A stretch of DNA of 64,000 bases from Geobacillus thermocatenulatus. Lineage in GTDB: Bacteria > Bacillota > Bacilli > Bacillales > Anoxybacillaceae. Both the position numbers and the translations under genes were made by a program. Shown here piece after piece: positions 33,737 to 42,183 of this stretch. The notes beneath the pieces were generated by a model. It was given only the letters and a program-made list of their open reading frames with translations. It was not told where the DNA came from and searched no databases. The DNA is taken from the NCBI RefSeq assembly GCF_002217655.1, contig NZ_NEWK01000001.1, forward strand, positions 72,001-136,000. The letters are read 5' to 3'. Numbering within the stretch: the stretch's first letter is position 1; every line of letters starts with the position of its first letter.

Positions 33737-34717
33737 GTGGCAAACGATTTATTTGCGGCATTAAAGATGAAAGTAGCCGGCACCGGACGGAAAATCGTAT
33801 TTCCGGAAGGGACTGATGACCGCATCTTAACGGCGGCGAGCCGTTTGGCGGCGGAGCAAGTGCTTCAGCCGATCGTCCTTGGCGATGAGCAAGCGGTAAG
33901 GGTGAAAGCAGCGGCGCTTGGTTTGCCGCTTGAAGGGGTGGAGATTGTCAACCCGCGCCGCTACGGCGGGTTTGATGAGCTCGTTTCGGCGTTTGTGGAG
34001 CGCCGGAAAGGAAAAATGACCGAAGAGGCGGCGCGCGAGTTGCTTTTGGATGAAAACTATTTTGGGACGATGCTCGTTTACACGGGCGCAGCGGACGGCC
34101 TTGTCAGCGGGGCGGCCCACTCAACGGCCGATACGGTCCGCCCGGCGCTGCAAATCATTAAAACGAAGCCAGGCGTTCGCAAAACGTCCGGCGTGTTCAT
34201 CATGGTGCGCGGCGACGAAAAATATGTGTTTGCCGATTGCGCCATTAACATTGCCCCAGACAGCCAGGACTTAGCTGAAATTGCGGTCGAGAGCGCCCGG
34301 ACGGCCAAAATGTTCGGCCTTACGCCGCGCGTCGCGATGCTCAGCTTCTCAACAAAAGGATCGGCCTCGTCGCCGGAGACGGAAAAAGTGGCCGAAGCGG
34401 TGCGGCTGGCGAAAGAAATGGCGCCGGATCTGATCCTTGACGGGGAGTTTCAATTTGACGCCGCGTTTGTGCCAGAGGTGGCGAGAAAGAAAGCGCCGGA
34501 TTCAGTCATTCAAGGGGACGCAAATGTCTTTATTTTCCCGAGCCTTGAGGCGGGCAACATCGGCTACAAAATCGCCCAGCGCCTCGGCGGCTTCGAAGCG
34601 GTCGGCCCGATTTTGCAAGGGCTGAACAAGCCGGTCAACGACTTATCGCGCGGATGCAGCGCCGAAGACACCTACAAGCTCGCACTCATCACCGCGGTGC
34701 AGTCGCTTGGGGAGTAA
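33737..34717 (+). CDS. pta: Phosphate acetyltransferase
   Basis: A 326-residue enzyme converting acetyl-CoA and phosphate to acetyl phosphate, the first step of overflow acetate production with acetate kinase. Features: KIVFPEGTDDRILTAASRLA near the N-terminus, GAAHSTADTVRPALQIIKTKPG, FADCAINIAPDSQDLAEIA, LSFSTKGSASSPETEKV and the C-terminal PDSVIQGDANVFIFPSLEAGNIGYKIAQRLGG segment that binds CoA. Length is that of the short bacterial form. GTG start with GGAGG 8 nt upstream. In Bacillus pta also sits beside hemQ (ywfI) and lipL. Confidence 0.97.
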   Translation: MANDLFAALKMKVAGTGRKIVFPEGTDDRILTAASRLAAEQVLQPIVLGDEQAVRVKAAALGLPLEGVEIVNPRRYGGFDELVSAFVERRKGKMTEEAARELLLDENYFGTMLVYTGAADGLVSGAAHSTADTVRPALQIIKTKPGVRKTSGVFIMVRGDEKYVFADCAINIAPDSQDLAEIAVESARTAKMFGLTPRVAMLSFSTKGSASSPETEKVAEAVRLAKEMAPDLILDGEFQFDAAFVPEVARKKAPDSVIQGDANVFIFPSLEAGNIGYKIAQRLGGFEAVGPILQGLNKPVNDLSRGCSAEDTYKLALITAVQSLGE

Positions 34718-34803
34718 AGAGGCTGTTGAACTGAGCAAGAGGAGTCTGAAACGGTTCGTTTTGCCAAAGAATGGGCGACACCTTGTTTCATGCATGGATC
34801 CGT

Positions 34804-34846
34804 GTCAAAGAAGGCGGCTGGCTGCTGTTTAGCCGCTTTCTTTTTT
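34804..34846 (+). terminator. Terminator between pta and lipL
   Basis: AGAAGGCGGCT and AGCCGCTTTCT pair over GGCTGCTGTTT-type loop sequence and are followed by TTTTT. The rest of 34718-34917 holds a TATAAT box at 34875-34880 for lipL. Confidence 0.85.
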
Positions 34847-34917
34847 AATGGCCGTAATTGTGCCAGTTTGATGTGGTATAATGGGAGCGGAACGTTCAAC
34901 GTAAGGGGTTTGCTGAG

Positions 34918-35769
34918 ATGAGCCATGAACTGTTGCGGCAGCCGAGGTGGCGGGTGATCGATCAGTCGCACCTCGGGCCGCTGTTTGATGCGAAACAGTC
35001 GTTTGCGATTGATGACACGCTATGCACCGCGGTTGGCGCCGGGTGTTCCGATGCTGTCGTCCGCACATGGGTGCATGACGACACCATCGTGTTGGGCATT
35101 GCGGACACAAAGCTTCCGCATTTCCACGAAGCGGTTTCGTTTTTGCATAAGGAAGGGTACCGCGTCGTCGTCCGCAATTCCGGCGGGCTGGCCGTTGTCC
35201 TTGACAGCGGGGTGCTCAATATTTCACTCATTTTTCCGGAAGCTACCCACCAGATTGCGATCGAGCAAGGGTATGAGGCGATGTATGCACTCATCGCTGC
35301 CATGCTTGCGCCATACGGTGTCCGCGTTGAGGCGGGGGAAGTCGTCGGTTCGTATTGCCCGGGGAGCTATGACTTGGGCATTGGCGGCAAAAAATTTGCC
35401 GGCATTTCGCAGCGACGGGTGCGCGGCGGCGTTGCCGTGCAAATCTACCTTTGCGTCGATGGGAGCGGAGCCGCGCGGGCTGAGCTTATTCGCCGCTTTT
35501 ATGAGCTCGGCCGCCAAGGAGAGAAAACGAAATTCGCCTACCCCGATGTTGTCCCTGCTGTCATGGCGTCGCTGTCTGAGCTTCTCGGCTGCGAGTTGTC
35601 GATCGATGAGCTGCTTGTCGCCCTTTGGCGCACGCTGCAGTCGTTTGGCGGCGAGCTATATTCGTCTGCCCTCGAGAGCGGCGAATGGAATTGGTATGAG
35701 CAGTATTGGGCGCGCATCGTTGAACGGAATGAAACGGCGCTCAGCGGTGCGCTTTCAGCAGGGGAGTAA
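34918..35769 (+). CDS. lipL: Octanoyl-[GcvH]:protein N-octanoyltransferase LipL
   Basis: A 283-residue biotin/lipoate ligase-fold transferase (B. subtilis YwfL). It moves octanoyl groups from GcvH to the E2 subunits of 2-oxoacid dehydrogenases through a cysteine acyl intermediate, an essential step of lipoate assembly in Firmicutes. The nucleophile is Cys147 in [10 protein letters not shown] and the conserved lysine follows in [35 protein letters not shown] forms the acyl pocket. It lies one terminator downstream of pta, the same order as in Bacillus. Confidence 0.94.
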   Translation: MSHELLRQPRWRVIDQSHLGPLFDAKQSFAIDDTLCTAVGAGCSDAVVRTWVHDDTIVLGIADTKLPHFHEAVSFLHKEGYRVVVRNSGGLAVVLDSGVLNISLIFPEATHQIAIEQGYEAMYALIAAMLAPYGVRVEAGEVVGSYCPGSYDLGIGGKKFAGISQRRVRGGVAVQIYLCVDGSGAARAELIRRFYELGRQGEKTKFAYPDVVPAVMASLSELLGCELSIDELLVALWRTLQSFGGELYSSALESGEWNWYEQYWARIVERNETALSGALSAGE

Positions 35770-35837
35770 GGGAAGCAGCCGTCCGGCGGCAGGCAAAGAG
35801 CCTGTGTTCATCGTTTGACGCCGCCGGCGGACAAAAA

Positions 35838-35907
35838 GGATGCCCCGGTCTTGGCCGCACTGGAGAGAGTGCGATCAAGGCGCAGCCATGGACAGGGCAT
35901 CCTTATT
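35838..35907. terminator. Long bidirectional terminator between lipL and rsfA
   Basis: AAGGATGCCC and GGGCATCCTT flank a 50-nt interior that can itself fold, with A-rich sequence on the left and TTATTTT on the right. It serves convergent lipL and rsfA. Confidence 0.7.
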
Positions 35908-35911
35908 TTGT

Positions 35912-36565
35912 TTATTCTGCTATTTTTTCCAAGTTGCCGTTCGGGTCCATGCGGAAGGTCAGCCCCCGCTCTTCTTCTTCCTTTAACACCATTTTGCGCG
36001 CTCGGTTGATGATTTTCACGAGCGTCTCGAAATCTTCTTGCACCGTTGACGAGTTTTCTTCTAATTTCGCAACCTTTTCTTCAAGCTCTTTATTTTTTTG
36101 CTTTAATTCTTCAATTTCGCGGCGCAGCCGCTCGTTTTCTTTGATCAGCGTCTCCCGTTTCCGTTCATGGGATTGGAACGTTTTCAAAAAAGCGATCACT
36201 TGATCCAGCGTCACTTGTTGCGGCGGGGAGGATGGGATGACGGCAGGCAGCTGCATCACCTCTCCCAGCTCTTCGAGTGATGGCATCGGCGGCTCGTACA
36301 GACGCCGTTTTTTTGCGCCGCCTTGTTTGGCCAGCAGCCTCATCCGCTCTTTCCGCTGCATTTTTGCCAGCTGAAGCGCCTCTTCATATCGATGGCGGAC
36401 GACGGCGTTCCAGCGAAAGCCGCAGGCGGCCGATGTCCGGTTTAACTTGTCGCCGACTTCCTCAAAGGCGTTGAGCTGGGTGCTCCCTTCACGCACATGG
36501 CGCAATACGGTCTCCGCTAACAATAAATCGTCTTCTTCCGTCCAAGCGTCTTGCCGTTGTTTCAT
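35912..36565 (-). CDS. rsfA: Prespore-specific transcriptional regulator RsfA
   Basis: A 217-residue DNA-binding protein with an N-terminal Myb/SANT-like domain ([60 protein letters not shown]), a basic linker ([21 protein letters not shown]), and a long coiled coil (about residues 125-185, [29 protein letters not shown]). In B. subtilis RsfA (YwfN) fine-tunes the SigF regulon in the forespore. Position next to lipL and ywfO is conserved with Bacillus. Confidence 0.93.
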   Translation of the reverse strand: MKQRQDAWTEEDDLLLAETVLRHVREGSTQLNAFEEVGDKLNRTSAACGFRWNAVVRHRYEEALQLAKMQRKERMRLLAKQGGAKKRRLYEPPMPSLEELGEVMQLPAVIPSSPPQQVTLDQVIAFLKTFQSHERKRETLIKENERLRREIEELKQKNKELEEKVAKLEENSSTVQEDFETLVKIINRARKMVLKEEEERGLTFRMDPNGNLEKIAE

Positions 36566-36740
36566 TGTTCTCCACTCCTTTTTCCCATGCTAGTAAAAGG
36601 GTGGACCAAAAGGAAAAAAATTATACGTTGCAAGTTTATGGGATTGGCAAATTACAAGGGTGAAAGCATGCCAGCTTGCAATTTTTTCACGAAAGCGGTA
36701 GAATACACAAAGCAAACGCTGCGGAAAGGGATGACGAGTG

Positions 36741-36968
36741 ATGGCGAATGAGTTTCGCGTTTGCGACGACTGCAAGGCGCCGAATTTAAAAACATTGATT
36801 CCGCGCTTGAAAAAGCTTGATCCGGACGCGGTCATCAAAATCGGCTGCCAGTCGTATTGCGGCCCAGGGCGGAAAAAAACGTTCGCCTTCGTCAACAACC
36901 GCCCGGTGGCGGCGCTGACGGAGGATGAGCTGATCGAAAAAGTGGCTGAAAAGCTGAAAAAACGGTGA
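36741..36968 (+). CDS. DUF1450 (YuzB-like) small cysteine protein
   Basis: A 75-residue protein of family DUF1450. It has a CDDC motif near the N-terminus ([23 protein letters not shown]) and two further cysteines in [23 protein letters not shown], an arrangement that resembles a thioredoxin-like 2Fe-2S ferredoxin or metal site. Function unknown. The ATG at 36741 is preferred over the GTG directly before it, as AAAGGG is then at proper distance. It has its own terminator and seems to be monocistronic. Confidence 0.85.
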   Translation: MANEFRVCDDCKAPNLKTLIPRLKKLDPDAVIKIGCQSYCGPGRKKTFAFVNNRPVAALTEDELIEKVAEKLKKR

Positions 36969-37006
36969 CGAATCACCTTCTTTGCCGAAAGAAGGTGATT
37001 TTTTGT
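36967..37006 (+). terminator. Terminator of the DUF1450 gene
   Basis: AATCACCTTCTTT and AAAGAAGGTGATT form a 13-bp stem over GCCG, then TTTTT. Confidence 0.93.
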
Positions 37007-37112
37007 TTTTTCCGTCAATAATGGAGAAAGACGGAGAAAAAAGTCAACTATTTCTTTGCCAAAAGAAACGGCGTATAATAGATGTATGTTGGAGACGGAA
37101 GAGGAGGATGCG

Positions 37113-38411
37113 ATGTATTCCGGCGGGCAGCTTGACGAAGAAAAAGTGTTTAAAGATCCGGTGCACCGATACATACATGTTCGCGACAAAGTGATCTGGG
37201 ATTTGATCGGCACAAAAGAATTTCAGCGCCTGCGCCGCATCAAGCAGCTCGGCACGACGTATTTGACGTTCCACGGCGCCGAGCACAGCCGATTCAACCA
37301 TTCGCTTGGCGTTTATGAAATCATCCGCCGCATCATCGACGATGTGTTCGTCGGCCGCGACCATTGGGATCATAACGAGCGCCTTCTTTGCCTATGCGCG
37401 GCGCTCTTGCACGATTTAGGGCACGGCCCGTTTTCCCATTCATTTGAAAAAGTGTTCCGCCTCGACCACGAAGATTTTACACAGGCCATCATTTTAGGCG
37501 ATACGGAAGTGAACGCCGCCTTGCGCGAAGTGGGCGACGATTTTCCGCAAAAAGTGGCGGAAGTGATCGCCAAAACGTACCCGAACAAGCTTGTTGTGAG
37601 CCTCATTTCAAGCCAAATTGACGCCGACCGGATGGATTATTTGTTGCGTGATGCGTACTACACCGGCGTCAGCTACGGCTATTTTGACATGGAGCGCATT
37701 TTGCGCGTCATGCGCCCGCGCGAAGACCAAGTCGTCATCAAACGAAGCGGCATGCATGCGGTCGAGGATTACATTATGAGCCGCTACCAAATGTACTGGC
37801 AAGTGTACTTTCATCCCGTGACGCGCAGTGCGGAAGTCATTTTGACGAAAATTTTGCATCGGGCGAAAAAGCTGTACGAGGACGGGTATACGTTTGCGAC
37901 GAAGCCGACCCATTTTTTATCGTTTTTTGCCGGCCATGTAACGCTCGGCGACTATTTGGCGCTCGACGAGGCGATCATTCTGTTTTACTTCCAGCAATGG
38001 CAATACGAGCGGGATCCGGTCTTAAGCGATCTGTGCCGGCGGTTTGTCCACCGCCGCCTGTTCAAATATACGGAGTTCCATCCGACGAACGAGCAAATGG
38101 CGAAGCTCATTGAGCTGCGGGAGCTGTTTAAAAAAGCGGGCATCGACCCGGACTACTACTTGGTCGTCGATTCGTCGTCCGATTTGCCGTATGACTTTTA
38201 TCGGCCGGGCGAGGAAGGCGAGCGCCTGCCGATTTACCTGTTGATGCCAAACGGGGAGCTGCGCGAGCTGTCACGCGAATCGGTGTTGGTTGACGCCATT
38301 TCCGGCAAGCGGCGCACCGACCATAAGCTCTATTTCCCCGCTGATTTTCTTGAAGACTTGTCGACGAAGCGGACAGTGAAGAAAAAGATTATGGAAATTT
38401 TAAAGGGTTAG
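37113..38411 (+). CDS. ywfO: HD-domain phosphohydrolase YwfO
   Basis: A 432-residue HD-superfamily protein, homologue of B. subtilis YwfO and of structurally studied dNTP triphosphohydrolase-like HD proteins. The metal site is in FHGAEHSRFNHSLGVYE and ALLHDLGHGPFSHSFE, with the downstream aspartate in SSQIDADRMDYLLRDA. Activity is probably hydrolysis of deoxynucleoside triphosphates, known for relatives but not proven here. The ATG at 37113 is chosen because AGGAGG is 5 nt away and the B. subtilis protein begins at the same place. ywgA starts 13 nt after the stop, suggesting one operon. Confidence 0.9.
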   Translation: MYSGGQLDEEKVFKDPVHRYIHVRDKVIWDLIGTKEFQRLRRIKQLGTTYLTFHGAEHSRFNHSLGVYEIIRRIIDDVFVGRDHWDHNERLLCLCAALLHDLGHGPFSHSFEKVFRLDHEDFTQAIILGDTEVNAALREVGDDFPQKVAEVIAKTYPNKLVVSLISSQIDADRMDYLLRDAYYTGVSYGYFDMERILRVMRPREDQVVIKRSGMHAVEDYIMSRYQMYWQVYFHPVTRSAEVILTKILHRAKKLYEDGYTFATKPTHFLSFFAGHVTLGDYLALDEAIILFYFQQWQYERDPVLSDLCRRFVHRRLFKYTEFHPTNEQMAKLIELRELFKKAGIDPDYYLVVDSSSDLPYDFYRPGEEGERLPIYLLMPNGELRELSRESVLVDAISGKRRTDHKLYFPADFLEDLSTKRTVKKKIMEILKG

Positions 38412-38424
38412 GAGATGACGGAGA

Positions 38425-38943
38425 GTGCTCACAGAGCATGCGAAAGTAATGAAGGCGTTGGCGGCTGCCGGGGAAATTGCTGGCCGCAAAAAGCTGCAAA
38501 AAATGATCTACATCGCGAAAAAGCTCGACTTTCCGTTTTACGAGAAGTTCGACTTCCACTTTTACGGCCCGTATTCGGAAGAGTTGACATGCCGCATCGA
38601 AGAGCTGTGCGCGCTCGGCTTTTTGCATGAAGTGAAAGAGAAAAAGAGCGGTTATGTGCAATATCGCTATACGCTCACGGAGGCGGGCGAACAGTTTTTG
38701 CGCCATTATGACTGGGACATGCCGGGCCTTGCCGAATGCATGCAGGCGATGAACGGACAAAACGCGCGCTTTTTAGAGCTTGTCTCCACGGTGCTCTATT
38801 TTGAACATTTGTCAAAAGATGAGGTAAAAGAGAAAATCGCTGTCGTAAAAAGCAAGCAGCGCTATACGGAGGACGAGATCGAAGAGGCGTATGCCTATAT
38901 TGAGGCGCTGCGGAGCCGTTGCAACAAGGGTGCTTGTGTGTAA
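38425..38943 (+). CDS. ywgA: YwgA family protein
   Basis: A 172-residue protein, homologue of B. subtilis YwgA, with no assigned function. The core GRKKLQKMIYIAKKLDFPFYEKFDFHFYGPYSEELTCRIEELCALGFL is built like the Panacea/SocA (DUF4065) antitoxin-type domain: a LQK(L/M).Y.A helix, then FYGPYS, then a winged-helix-like end with YRYTLTEAGEQFL. This similarity is from motif reading only. The GTG start is preceded by GGAG. It probably forms an operon with ywfO. Confidence 0.85.
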   Translation: MLTEHAKVMKALAAAGEIAGRKKLQKMIYIAKKLDFPFYEKFDFHFYGPYSEELTCRIEELCALGFLHEVKEKKSGYVQYRYTLTEAGEQFLRHYDWDMPGLAECMQAMNGQNARFLELVSTVLYFEHLSKDEVKEKIAVVKSKQRYTEDEIEEAYAYIEALRSRCNKGACV

Positions 38944-38994
38944 GCGGGAGGAAAAAGTTTCCTCAACGTATCATCAGTTGGCCATAGACGAAAA

Positions 38995-39113
38995 GGGGCT
39001 GACCCAAAAGGCCGTCTGTCTTCAGGATAGACACAAAATATAGTGCGAAAGAGGCAGTTAGTGCGTATATATAGAGACGAAAGAGGGTGTCCCGATCCTT
39101 TTGGGACACCTCC
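38995..39113 (+). repeat. Dispersed ~120-bp element, copy 3 (GTGTCCC family)
   Basis: Starts GGGGCTGACCCAAAAGGCCG and ends GGGTGTCCCGATCC / TTTTGGGACACC, followed by TCCTTCTTCTTTTT. It is the best-preserved copy; its outer ends (G-GGCTGaCCCAAAAGG and CCTTTTGGGACACC) pair as an inverted repeat. It lies between convergent ywgA and the permease gene and may serve as a terminator. Confidence 0.65.
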
Positions 39114-39126
39114 TTCTTCTTTTTGG

Positions 39127-40428
39127 TTAATGCGGCAAAAACGCCAGCTGCAAAACGAACAGCACGGCAAGCACGTACAGCAGCGGGTGCACGTCGCGCC
39201 AGCGGCCGCGGGCGATTTTTAAGAGCGGGTACGAGATGAAGCCGAGCGCGATGCCGGTCGCGATGCTGGACGTGAGCGGCATGCTTAACACGATCAAAAA
39301 AGCGGGGAATGCTTCGTCTAATTCGCTCCAGTTGATATGGGCGATGTTGCTGATCATCAAGCTGCCGACGACAATGAGCGCCGGAGCGGTGATGGCGGAA
39401 AGCCCGGCGACGGCGCCGACAAGCGGGCTGAAAAAGGCGGCCGCGATGAACAAGACGGCGACCGTGAGCGCCGTCCAACCGGTGCGGCCGCCGGCGGCGA
39501 CGCCAGTCGATGACTCGATGTACGCCGATGTCGGGCTCGTGCCGAACATGGCGCCGATCGTGGTCGCGACCGAGTCGGCCAAGAGCGCCTCGCGAGCGCG
39601 CGGCAGCGTGTTTCCTTTCATCAGCCCGGCTTGCTGGGCGACGCCGATCATCGTGCCGGTTGTGTCAAAGAGCGTGACGAGCAAAAAAGAAAAGACGACA
39701 GCGTACAAGCTGTGGCTGATGACATCGCCAATGGCCGCCAACGGATTGGCGGCGACAAGCCCTTCCGGCAGCGACGGCAGCGAGACGATGCCTTTGTCAA
39801 AGTGAAGCTGCCCGGTCGCGTAGGCGATGACGCCGGTCGCGACCATGCCGTAAAAGAGGGCGCCGTTGACGCCGCGCATCATGAAAACGAGCGTCACCGC
39901 CAGGCCGATGAGCGTCAACACGGCCGATGGGGCATGCAAGTTGCCAAGCGCGACCAAATTTTGCGGATGGGCTTGGATGATTCCGGTCAGCCGCAGGCCG
40001 ATGAAAGCGATAAACAGCCCGATGCCGGCGGTGATGCCGTGCTTCAAGCTGTCGGGGATCACTTCGATCAGCTTGCTGCGGAGCGGGGTGAGCGACAGCA
40101 ACAAAAACAGCAATCCCGCGACAAACACAGCGGAAAACGCGGTTTCGTACGAAATGCCGCCGTGCGAGCCGACGACCGAATAGGCGAAATAGGCGTTCAG
40201 CCCCATGCCGGGGGCAATGGCGATCGGATAGTTGGCGAAGATGGCCATCCATAGCGTGCCGACGACGGTCGCGATGACGGTGGCGGTGAACGCCTGTTCA
40301 AACGGGACGCCGGCATCTGATAAGATGACCGGATTGACGACGATGATGTACACCATGGTAAAAAAAGTCGTCAGGCCAGCGAGAACCTCTGTTTTGCGAT
40401 TGCGGGCATGGTGCGGAAGACGAATCAT
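39127..40428 (-). CDS. pbuO: NCS2-type guanine/hypoxanthine permease
   Basis: A 433-residue purine permease of the AzgA-like NCS2 group, about 12 membrane helices. Signatures: MIRLPHHARNRKTEVLAGLTTFFTMVYIIVVNP at the N-terminus, ANYPIAIAPGMGLNAYFAYSVV (substrate helix), FVAGLLFLLLSLTPLRSKLIEVIPDSLKHGITAGIGLFIAFIGL and GTSPTSAYIESSTGVAAGGRTG. The last two contain the transport-critical residues of PbuG/PbuO. The symbol is given for the closest Bacillus type; PbuG is equally possible. AGGAGG lies 7 nt before the ATG at 40428. PurR-like boxes precede it. Confidence 0.85.
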   Translation of the reverse strand: MIRLPHHARNRKTEVLAGLTTFFTMVYIIVVNPVILSDAGVPFEQAFTATVIATVVGTLWMAIFANYPIAIAPGMGLNAYFAYSVVGSHGGISYETAFSAVFVAGLLFLLLSLTPLRSKLIEVIPDSLKHGITAGIGLFIAFIGLRLTGIIQAHPQNLVALGNLHAPSAVLTLIGLAVTLVFMMRGVNGALFYGMVATGVIAYATGQLHFDKGIVSLPSLPEGLVAANPLAAIGDVISHSLYAVVFSFLLVTLFDTTGTMIGVAQQAGLMKGNTLPRAREALLADSVATTIGAMFGTSPTSAYIESSTGVAAGGRTGWTALTVAVLFIAAAFFSPLVGAVAGLSAITAPALIVVGSLMISNIAHINWSELDEAFPAFLIVLSMPLTSSIATGIALGFISYPLLKIARGRWRDVHPLLYVLAVLFVLQLAFLPH

Positions 40429-40440
40429 AGGCAACCTCCT

Positions 40441-40485
40441 AAAGACGAACAATATGAAAGACAACTATAATAATATTCGTTTTTA
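40441..40485 (-). promoter_or_regulatory. Candidate paired PurR boxes of the purine permease
   Basis: ACGAACAAT (plus strand, 40445-40453) and ACGAATATT (minus strand, within 40472-40482) face each other, with CGAA cores about 26 bp apart. PurR sites are inverted pairs around an AWWWCCGAACWWT core. The match is partial. Confidence 0.4.
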
Positions 40486-40528
40486 TTCCAAAAAGCAACG
40501 GGGACGCCCGATGGCGCCCCCCTGTTTG

Positions 40529-40717
40529 TTACTCCGCATCGCTCAGCCGTTTTCCAGCGATGGCGTAATGGTCTTTTGTCATTTCCTCGATGAACACAAC
40601 AACGCTCTCTTTTTTCGCCCCGGTTGTCTCTACAACGGCGTCGGTCACTTTTTCCACCAGCGCTTTCTTTTGCTCGTCCGTGCGGCCGGCGAGCATTTTG
40701 ATCGTGACATACGGCAT
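40529..40717 (-). CDS. ywhB: 4-oxalocrotonate tautomerase family enzyme
   Basis: A 62-residue tautomerase, homologue of B. subtilis YwhB. After methionine removal the N-terminal proline (MPYVTIKMLAGR) acts as the catalytic base; Arg11-type residues (AGRTDEQKKALVEKVTDAVVE) and VVVFIEEMTKDHYAIAGKRLSD are typical of the family. Physiological substrate unknown. Three ATG codons are in series; only the third (40717) gives Pro1 and has GGGGGA 6 nt upstream, so it is the real start. Confidence 0.93.
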   Translation of the reverse strand: MPYVTIKMLAGRTDEQKKALVEKVTDAVVETTGAKKESVVVFIEEMTKDHYAIAGKRLSDAE

Positions 40718-40848
40718 CATCATTCCCCCATTTCCTTGTCGAGTGCTGTCGCGTTTATTATACCATGGAACGGTGAAGTTCAGTCCACTTTTGGCGGTAA
40801 ATCATGTATACTAAGGATAGTGAATACAGGGGAAAAGGAGCTAATCAA

Positions 40849-41517
40849 GTGGAACACATTTTGCCGTATTCGTTAAGCGAAATTCCGTACGTGCTGTTGA
40901 CGCTGGCGCTGGCGTTTTCCGCGCATGAGTTCGCTCATGCCTACGTCGCCTACAAGTTCGGCGATCCGACGGCGAAAAACGAGGGACGTCTGACATTGTC
41001 ACCGTTTGCCCATTTGGATTTGCTTGGAACTTTGCTGATCTTTCTCGCCGGGTTTGGCTGGGCGCGCCCGGTGCCAGTCAATCGCTTTTATTTCAAAAAT
41101 CCGCGCCTTGCCGGCATTCTTGTCTCGGTAGCCGGACCGCTGAGCAACCTCATGCTTGCCGCGCTTGGATTTGTCATTTGGTACGCGATGATCGATTTCG
41201 GCCTCATGCGGGCGCTGCCAGATTGGTTTGCGGCCGGGTTTGATCTGTTTTTCCAAATTTTTATCAGCTTGAACGCTGTCTTGTTTGTGTTTAATTTATT
41301 GCCGTTTCCGCCGCTTGACGGGTATCGTATTATTGAAGACTTGGCCCCGGATGGGCTGCGGGCGAAAATGACGCAGTGGGAAACGTACGGGGCGCTCATT
41401 TTTCTTGTTCTTGTGCTCACGCCGCTCGACCGCTATACGATTGAGCCGGTGTTTCAAGTGGCGCTGCCGTTTGTATTGGAACATTTGCAGTCGTTGGTCG
41501 CCAATTTGTTTATGTAA
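40849..41517 (+). CDS. ywhC: Site-2-protease-like M50 membrane metallopeptidase
   Basis: A 222-residue membrane zinc protease-like protein, homologue of B. subtilis YwhC. The zinc motif HEFAH is in ALAFSAHEFAHAYVAYKFGDPTAK, and the third ligand motif is NLLPFPPLDGYRI in the C-terminal half. About six hydrophobic helices. Relatives cleave within membranes; no substrate is known for this subgroup. GTG start with AAGGAG upstream rather than the ATG at 40804, which has no binding site. ywhD follows after 18 nt. Confidence 0.9.
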   Translation: MEHILPYSLSEIPYVLLTLALAFSAHEFAHAYVAYKFGDPTAKNEGRLTLSPFAHLDLLGTLLIFLAGFGWARPVPVNRFYFKNPRLAGILVSVAGPLSNLMLAALGFVIWYAMIDFGLMRALPDWFAAGFDLFFQIFISLNAVLFVFNLLPFPPLDGYRIIEDLAPDGLRAKMTQWETYGALIFLVLVLTPLDRYTIEPVFQVALPFVLEHLQSLVANLFM

Positions 41518-41535
41518 GGAAGGAGGAACAAGCGG

Positions 41536-42051
41536 ATGGAGCAAAAAAAGAAAAAAAACATCGGCTTTAATATCATCAAAGACGACCCGACCGACGGGCA
41601 CCGCGGCTTTGGCGCCGGGGCGTTGAGCCTAGAAAACGTGTCGCCGGTCATCATTGACGTCGAAGCGGGCGAAGCGTTCGTCGATATGGGGGCGATGCAT
41701 GCCCGCAGCGCCGTTGAGCGCGGCATCAAGTTTTTGCCGGACCGTTCCGCCGTGCCAAACGGCAAGCCGTATTGGATCGTCTGGGTGACGATCGAGCGCA
41801 GCGCCGACGGCCCGTATTACGCCGGGGTGACGGCGTGCGAAATGACGGTCGACCGTGAGGCGCGCCGCGGCTATAAGTTATTGCCGGAACATGTGAACCG
41901 GCTCGATAAATCGCTAAAGCGGCACATTATTGTCGATCATATGGACGCGAAATCAAAACGGGTGCTCGCCGACTTTTTGAAAGGGCACGACATTGGGATG
42001 TGGAACCGTTCGAGCGATGAACTGAAAAAAGGGCTTGAAGGCGAATTGTGA
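41536..42051 (+). CDS. ywhD: YwhD family protein
   Basis: A 171-residue protein matching B. subtilis YwhD. It begins with a lysine run (MEQKKKKNIGFNIIKDDPTDGHRGFGAGALSLENVSPVIID) and includes MHARSAVERGIKFLPDRS, IVWVTIERSADGPYYAGVTACEM and a helical C-terminus. No catalytic motif, signal or membrane segment is recognised. It is cotranscribed with ywhC, so a link to membrane proteolysis is possible but unproven. A shared terminator with pbpG follows. Confidence 0.9.
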   Translation: MEQKKKKNIGFNIIKDDPTDGHRGFGAGALSLENVSPVIIDVEAGEAFVDMGAMHARSAVERGIKFLPDRSAVPNGKPYWIVWVTIERSADGPYYAGVTACEMTVDREARRGYKLLPEHVNRLDKSLKRHIIVDHMDAKSKRVLADFLKGHDIGMWNRSSDELKKGLEGEL

Positions 42052-42145
42052 CGGTTTTGTGAACATGTTTGCTCAAGGGCTTGTTCTTATCTGGAAAAAA
42101 GGATAAACTAAATCTACATGTATAACACAGGAAAACTAGGACAAG

Positions 42146-42183
42146 AAAATCCCCTGCGTCTGAACGCAGGGGATTTTCTTGTT
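42146..42183. terminator. Bidirectional terminator between ywhD and pbpG
   Basis: AAAATCCCCTGCG and CGCAGGGGATTTT form a 13-bp stem over TCTGAA, with A/T runs on both sides. Confidence 0.93.
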
